A stretch of DNA of 26,676 nt from an uncultured Candidatus Midichloriaceae bacterium (GTDB lineage Bacteria > Pseudomonadota > Alphaproteobacteria > Rickettsiales > Midichloriaceae): assembly GCA_905479795.1 (NCBI GenBank), contig CAJQNX010000010.1:1-26676 (forward strand), in the 5' to 3' direction. The notes beneath the pieces were generated by a model. The model was not told the DNA's origin. It saw only the letters and a program-made list of their open reading frames with translations, and searched no databases. This document shows positions 23,455-26,676 of this stretch, piece by piece (position 1 is the stretch's first letter; each line of letters begins with the position of its first letter). The position numbers and the translations under genes were made by a program.

Positions 23455-24012
23455 ATGAAAAACAATAATGTAATACTATCTTTAGTTTTGGAGCCCGACC
23501 CATTACTACATAAAAAATCTGAATTAGTAACCGAAGTTAACTCTGAAATTATAGAATTTTCTAAAAAGCTTATCGCTACAATGAAATACCATAAAGGGCT
23601 TGGTCTTGCTGCAGTTCAAGTTGGTGTGCTTAAAAAAATCATCGCAGTAGATATAATTAATACAGGAAGAGAAGGTGATGTATCATTAAATTTAGAAGAA
23701 GGGCCTAGAATCTTAATTAATCCTGAAATTATAGAGAAATCAAGTGATAAAAAGACTTATGCCGAGGGATGTCTTTCTTTTGGCAATATCTTTCCAGAAG
23801 TAGAAAGATATAATAAGATAAAAGTTAAATATCTAGATTTAGATGGTAAGGAAAATTTATTAGAAGTTTCTGATAATATAATTTCATCATGCTTGCAGCA
23901 TGAAATTGACCATACAAATGGTATAGTGTTTTTGGATAAGTTATCCCGGATAAAAAAAGAATTTATGATGAAAAAATACTTAAAATGGCGAAAGAATAAT
24001 TCAGAATCTTAA
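23455..24012 (+). CDS. def: Peptide deformylase
   Basis: Def removes the formyl group from the initiating methionine of new proteins. The 185-residue protein has all three family motifs: GLGLAAVQVG (48-57), EGCLSF (104-109) with metal-binding Cys106, and HEIDHTNG (149-156) with metal ligands His149 and His153 and catalytic Glu150. AAVQ replaces the more usual AA(P/N)Q. The opening VLEPDPLLHKKS is typical. It is convergent with miaA, and the two stop codons overlap by 4 bases. The gene usually next to def, fmt, is not seen. Confidence 0.96.
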   Translation: MKNNNVILSLVLEPDPLLHKKSELVTEVNSEIIEFSKKLIATMKYHKGLGLAAVQVGVLKKIIAVDIINTGREGDVSLNLEEGPRILINPEIIEKSSDKKTYAEGCLSFGNIFPEVERYNKIKVKYLDLDGKENLLEVSDNIISSCLQHEIDHTNGIVFLDKLSRIKKEFMMKKYLKWRKNNSES

Positions 24013-24905
24013 TTTTGTTCATAGTTAAAAATAACGTGATCATGATTAAGTTTATTGTTGAACCATGTGAATTGTCTTTTAGCGTAATTTCTGGTATTTT
24101 TTTGGATAATAATAACCATATCATCAAAGCTTATACTTCCTAAGATGTAGTCATGCAAAACAGATAAACCTATGATTTTCGGTAGCTTATCTGCATCATA
24201 TTTTTTGATAATTTTCTCTATTTCTTGCTCTACTCCAAGCTCAATCATTTTTAAAAATCTACTATTTATATTGTCATATAAAGTAGTGCGACTAGGGCAG
24301 ATATAGATATTTATGAAATCATCTCTATTATAAAACTTATCATTACACTCTTGCCATTTTATAATTGATTTGCCCGTTGATATTATTACCTCTAGACCTC
24401 TTAAAATTCTAATCCTATCATTGACACTTAATTTTTTAGCCAAATCGGCATCGTATTTTACTAAAATATCATGCAGCTCTACATTGCTTGTCTCTCTAGT
24501 TAGATCCTCTATCTTCTGCTTTATAGTTTTTGTGATTTCGGGTATTTTTGCGATACCATTAATCAAACTAGATAAGTACATGCCAGTGCCTCCTACTAAT
24601 ATAGGGTGCAAATTTTGCTTTCGTATATCATCAATTTCCTTTACAACAAGATTTAGCCATTGATGTACGGAAAAAGCACTTATCGGATTTATAATGCCAT
24701 AAAGTCTGTGAGAAATTATACTTTGCTCTTCATAACTTGGTTGCGATGTTAAAATAGGAATTTCGCTATAAACTTGCATTGAATCAGCATTAATCACAAC
24801 TCCTCCTATTTTCTTGGCCAGTGTAATCGCAAATTTTGTCTTAGACGAAGCCGTTGGACCGTACACACAAATTATCTTACCTTTAGCGGGAGTTATCTTA
24901 AACAT
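24009..24905 (-). CDS. miaA: tRNA dimethylallyltransferase
   Basis: MiaA adds a dimethylallyl group to A37 of tRNAs that read codons starting with U. The 298-residue protein has a P-loop GPTASSKT (16-23), DSMQVYSEIPILTSQPS (41-57), HRLYG (66-70), LVGGTGMYLSSLINGI (103-118) and a C-terminal end ...NTRNYAKRQFTWFNN, all in family order. The P-loop differs from the usual GPTASGK(S/T): the glycine before lysine is serine (codon TCT). Length is normal. It starts one base after the hemD stop and is the last gene of the smr-hemD-miaA cluster. The 3' end overlaps that of def. Confidence 0.95.
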   Translation of the reverse strand: MFKITPAKGKIICVYGPTASSKTKFAITLAKKIGGVVINADSMQVYSEIPILTSQPSYEEQSIISHRLYGIINPISAFSVHQWLNLVVKEIDDIRKQNLHPILVGGTGMYLSSLINGIAKIPEITKTIKQKIEDLTRETSNVELHDILVKYDADLAKKLSVNDRIRILRGLEVIISTGKSIIKWQECNDKFYNRDDFINIYICPSRTTLYDNINSRFLKMIELGVEQEIEKIIKKYDADKLPKIIGLSVLHDYILGSISFDDMVIIIQKNTRNYAKRQFTWFNNKLNHDHVIFNYEQN

Positions 24906-25589
24906 TTATATCAATTCTAGCATTTTTGTTTCATTTGCAGCACTCGAAACTTTAATCTCTTTCCATTTTAATTTTGCAATACTATCTACGCATCTATCAC
25001 TTATACAAATTACAACTTTATTTCTTGTATACAAATTATACTTTAGAGCTAAATCAGCAAATATTTTAGCTGTCCTAGGTGAGTAAAGCATAACTATTTC
25101 AACGACGTCATTTATTTGCCTAATTTCATTCTTTGTTAGCTCCATTATTGCATCTGAATTATATACCACCTTAGAAGTAATATTGTAAGACTTGCTTTTT
25201 AAACTACTTTCCAAATCATAGGATAAATGATTTCCAGAAATATATAATATATTTGAAGAAACGAGGGTTTTTTTGCATATGCTATTAATTAAATCGCTAA
25301 CATTTTCCCCACTAAATAATATTTTTTTGCAATTCTTCTGTAGGAGTATCTCTTTTGTTTTCTCTCCAACCACTAAAATTGATTTATCCTTCATCCATAG
25401 ATTATTTTCAAATGTGGTAATTGCATTTTGGCTTGTTAAAATTATATAGTTGTAATTATTATCTTCGATTTTCACAGCAAGATAGTTTATTTTAATAAAT
25501 GGAATTATAACCGATTTTTTGCCTAATTTGCTAATCCTGCTCTGAGAATGAATTGCAAGGTTATAGGGTCTTGTTATCAATATATTCAT
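24906..25589 (-). CDS. hemD: Uroporphyrinogen-III synthase
   Basis: HemD closes hydroxymethylbilane into uroporphyrinogen III in haem synthesis. The 227-residue product has the two-domain, low-conservation layout of the family. ILITRPYNLAIHSQSRISKLG is the usual start, then YIILTSQNAITTFENN (the TSxNA motif), ILVVGEKTKEILLQ, NILYISGNHLSYDLESSL, VVYNSDAIMEL, VEIVMLYSPRTAKIFADL and a final VICISDRCVDSI. HemD is always weakly conserved, but the order of these blocks is convincing. It overlaps the upstream smr gene by 4 bases (ATGA) and abuts miaA, so translation is probably coupled. Other haem genes are not in the window. Confidence 0.9.
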   Translation of the reverse strand: MNILITRPYNLAIHSQSRISKLGKKSVIIPFIKINYLAVKIEDNNYNYIILTSQNAITTFENNLWMKDKSILVVGEKTKEILLQKNCKKILFSGENVSDLINSICKKTLVSSNILYISGNHLSYDLESSLKSKSYNITSKVVYNSDAIMELTKNEIRQINDVVEIVMLYSPRTAKIFADLALKYNLYTRNKVVICISDRCVDSIAKLKWKEIKVSSAANETKMLELI

Positions 25590-26140
25590 GATGCTTGTTT
25601 TTTTAATAATACATAAAAAGCTCCATTACCACCATGCTTCTGATGAGCATAATTAACATATAAAAAATTATCTTTCACCTCCCATGCTTGAATCCAACCA
25701 AAAAAACTTTCCTTAATCGTGGAAGATTTATTAGGTGAATTAAGACCCTTTCCAGTTATAATTAGAAGCATTCTATTCTTTTTTTGATATGAATCATTTA
25801 AGAAATCCATCAATATATTGTACGCTTCATCTATTAAGTATCCATGTAAGTCTAGCTTTGCATCTATTTTATATTCTCCTTTGGAAATGCTTTTATGCAT
25901 GCCACTATTCATTCTACTTGAATCACCCAATTTTAAAATGTTATTCGGTAATTGATCTTTATTTATAGATATAATTGGCTTTGCAATATTATTTACTTTT
26001 CTATTCTCAACTTTAGATAAATTATTATTGAACTCAGTGATAGTAACTTTTTCCTGACTCTTAAGTTTTTTTACATCTTTAATTTCATCTTTCCATGCAA
26101 CTAGTTCATCAATACTTAAAATATATTTTTCATTATCCAT
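25586..26140 (-). CDS. Smr-domain protein
   Basis: A 184-residue protein with a free-standing C-terminal Smr domain (about 94-182). The domain has LDLHGYLIDEAYNILMDFL (DLHG 97-100), LLIITGKGLNS (TGKG 129-132) and AHQKHGGNGAFYVLLKK. Smr domains bind and often cut nucleic acids. The alphaproteobacterial single-domain type is usually found near hemD or mltA-type genes and its role is not known. The N-terminal 90 residues are charged and look disordered, beginning with a helix ILSIDELVAWKDEIKDVKKL typical of this group. It is the first gene of the cluster with hemD and miaA, and is divergent from nadK across 63 bases. Confidence 0.92.
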   Translation of the reverse strand: MDNEKYILSIDELVAWKDEIKDVKKLKSQEKVTITEFNNNLSKVENRKVNNIAKPIISINKDQLPNNILKLGDSSRMNSGMHKSISKGEYKIDAKLDLHGYLIDEAYNILMDFLNDSYQKKNRMLLIITGKGLNSPNKSSTIKESFFGWIQAWEVKDNFLYVNYAHQKHGGNGAFYVLLKKQAS

Positions 26141-26203
26141 TTTTATATATTTATAATTTTATATAATGTATGTTCAGATCTACAGTATAGCTAATTTTTA
26201 TTC

Positions 26204-26676
26204 ATGATACAAAGTCTTCATATAGGATGTTTATACGATAAAAAATCTGAAAGATCACGCAAAGCATTTGAAGTATTAAATAAAGAGTACAATTTAAACG
26301 AAATTGATCTTCAAGAAATTGAAAATTATGATGTTATTATAACTCTGGGGGGGGATGGAGAAATGCTAAGAGCGCTTCACGCCACAAAAAATCTCGATAT
26401 ACCAATATATGGAATGAACAGAGGATCTATAGGTTTTTTATTGAATAAATATAATGTAAACAATCTCATAAATAGAATCAAGCATTCTCAAAATATAAAA
26501 CTCTATCCCCTTAAAATGATTGTTACCACTAAGGACGACAAAATTATAGAAGCACATGCTTTCAATGAAGTGTCTTTGCTTAGAGAAACCAATCAGATTG
26601 CTAAAATAAAAATTATTATTGATGGTGTAGTAAGAATGGATTCCTTATATGCAGACGGAGTTATAGTTGCAACTCC
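26204..26676 (+). CDS. nadK: NAD kinase, N-terminal part (runs off the window)
   Basis: NadK phosphorylates NAD to NADP. The first 157 codons are present (the family has about 260-290). The start MIQSLHIGCLYDKKSERSRK leads to the diagnostic ITLGGDGEMLRALH (47-59, GGDG 49-52 with the catalytic Asp), GMNRGSIGFLLN (70-81) and AFNEVSLLRE, the NE motif that binds NAD. DSLYADGVIVATP at the very end leads into the substrate loop. GGDG is encoded within a run of eight G's, striking in so AT-rich a sequence. The gene is divergent from smr. Confidence 0.95.
   Translation, partial: MIQSLHIGCLYDKKSERSRKAFEVLNKEYNLNEIDLQEIENYDVIITLGGDGEMLRALHATKNLDIPIYGMNRGSIGFLLNKYNVNNLINRIKHSQNIKLYPLKMIVTTKDDKIIEAHAFNEVSLLRETNQIAKIKIIIDGVVRMDSLYADGVIVAT

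Noticed and set aside
1..26676. CRISPR arrays, prophage modules, toxin-antitoxin pairs
   Set aside because: No regularly spaced repeats, structural phage genes or paired small toxin/antitoxin frames are visible on either strand.

Overview
The window looks like a piece of chromosome from an AT-rich alphaproteobacterium of the order Rickettsiales, most likely family Rickettsiaceae. The evidence is its low GC, a homologue of the 159-residue Rickettsia 17-kDa surface lipoprotein, a divergent second VirB4-type ATPase, the tRNA-Gly/tuf pairing, a decayed SpoT-type hydrolase of the kind carried by rickettsial mobile modules, and many small decayed insertion-sequence remnants between intact housekeeping genes. 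Species cannot be named from the sequence alone.

Left part (1-4600): the 5' part of tuf, with tRNA-Gly just upstream, lies on the minus strand. A broken SpoT/RelA HD-domain gene and tRNA-Lys follow. Next comes a compact minus-strand cluster: 17-kDa antigen, fabI, a 56-residue lipoprotein and ndk. Divergent from it, on the plus strand, are ppsR (PEP/pyruvate metabolism regulator) and ftsH, the latter followed by a probable terminator.

Middle part (6600-11230): an insertion-sequence graveyard. I can read C-terminal remnants of two IS110-type transposases in opposite orientation, one IS1-type, one probable ISL3-type and one rve-type integrase (IS3/IS481-like). Between them sit three intact minus-strand genes: a lipoprotein of unknown function, an MFS transporter, and a full-length AstE/AspA-fold protein in which the zinc-site histidines and other catalytic-motif residues are replaced.

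Right-middle (11229-18740), all minus strand: addB (recombination nuclease subunit), an RND membrane-fusion protein with no pump next to it, gltA (citrate synthase), and a second VirB4-like type IV secretion ATPase split by a single frameshift in an overlap containing a run of nine A's.

Right part (18740-26676): tRNA-Tyr, a cytochrome b561, a possible transposase remnant, a secreted Sel1-repeat protein, recN preceded by a small membrane protein, def, then a tight miaA-hemD-smr minus-strand cluster and the start of nadK. The genes are mainly core metabolism, protein quality control, tRNA modification, haem synthesis and DNA repair, with envelope lipoproteins and secretion components typical of an obligate intracellular lifestyle. 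I found no CRISPR array, prophage or clearly new multi-gene system. The strongest leads are the AspA-like pseudoenzyme next to an MFS transporter, the frameshifted VirB4 paralogue and the unusual codon use of tuf.
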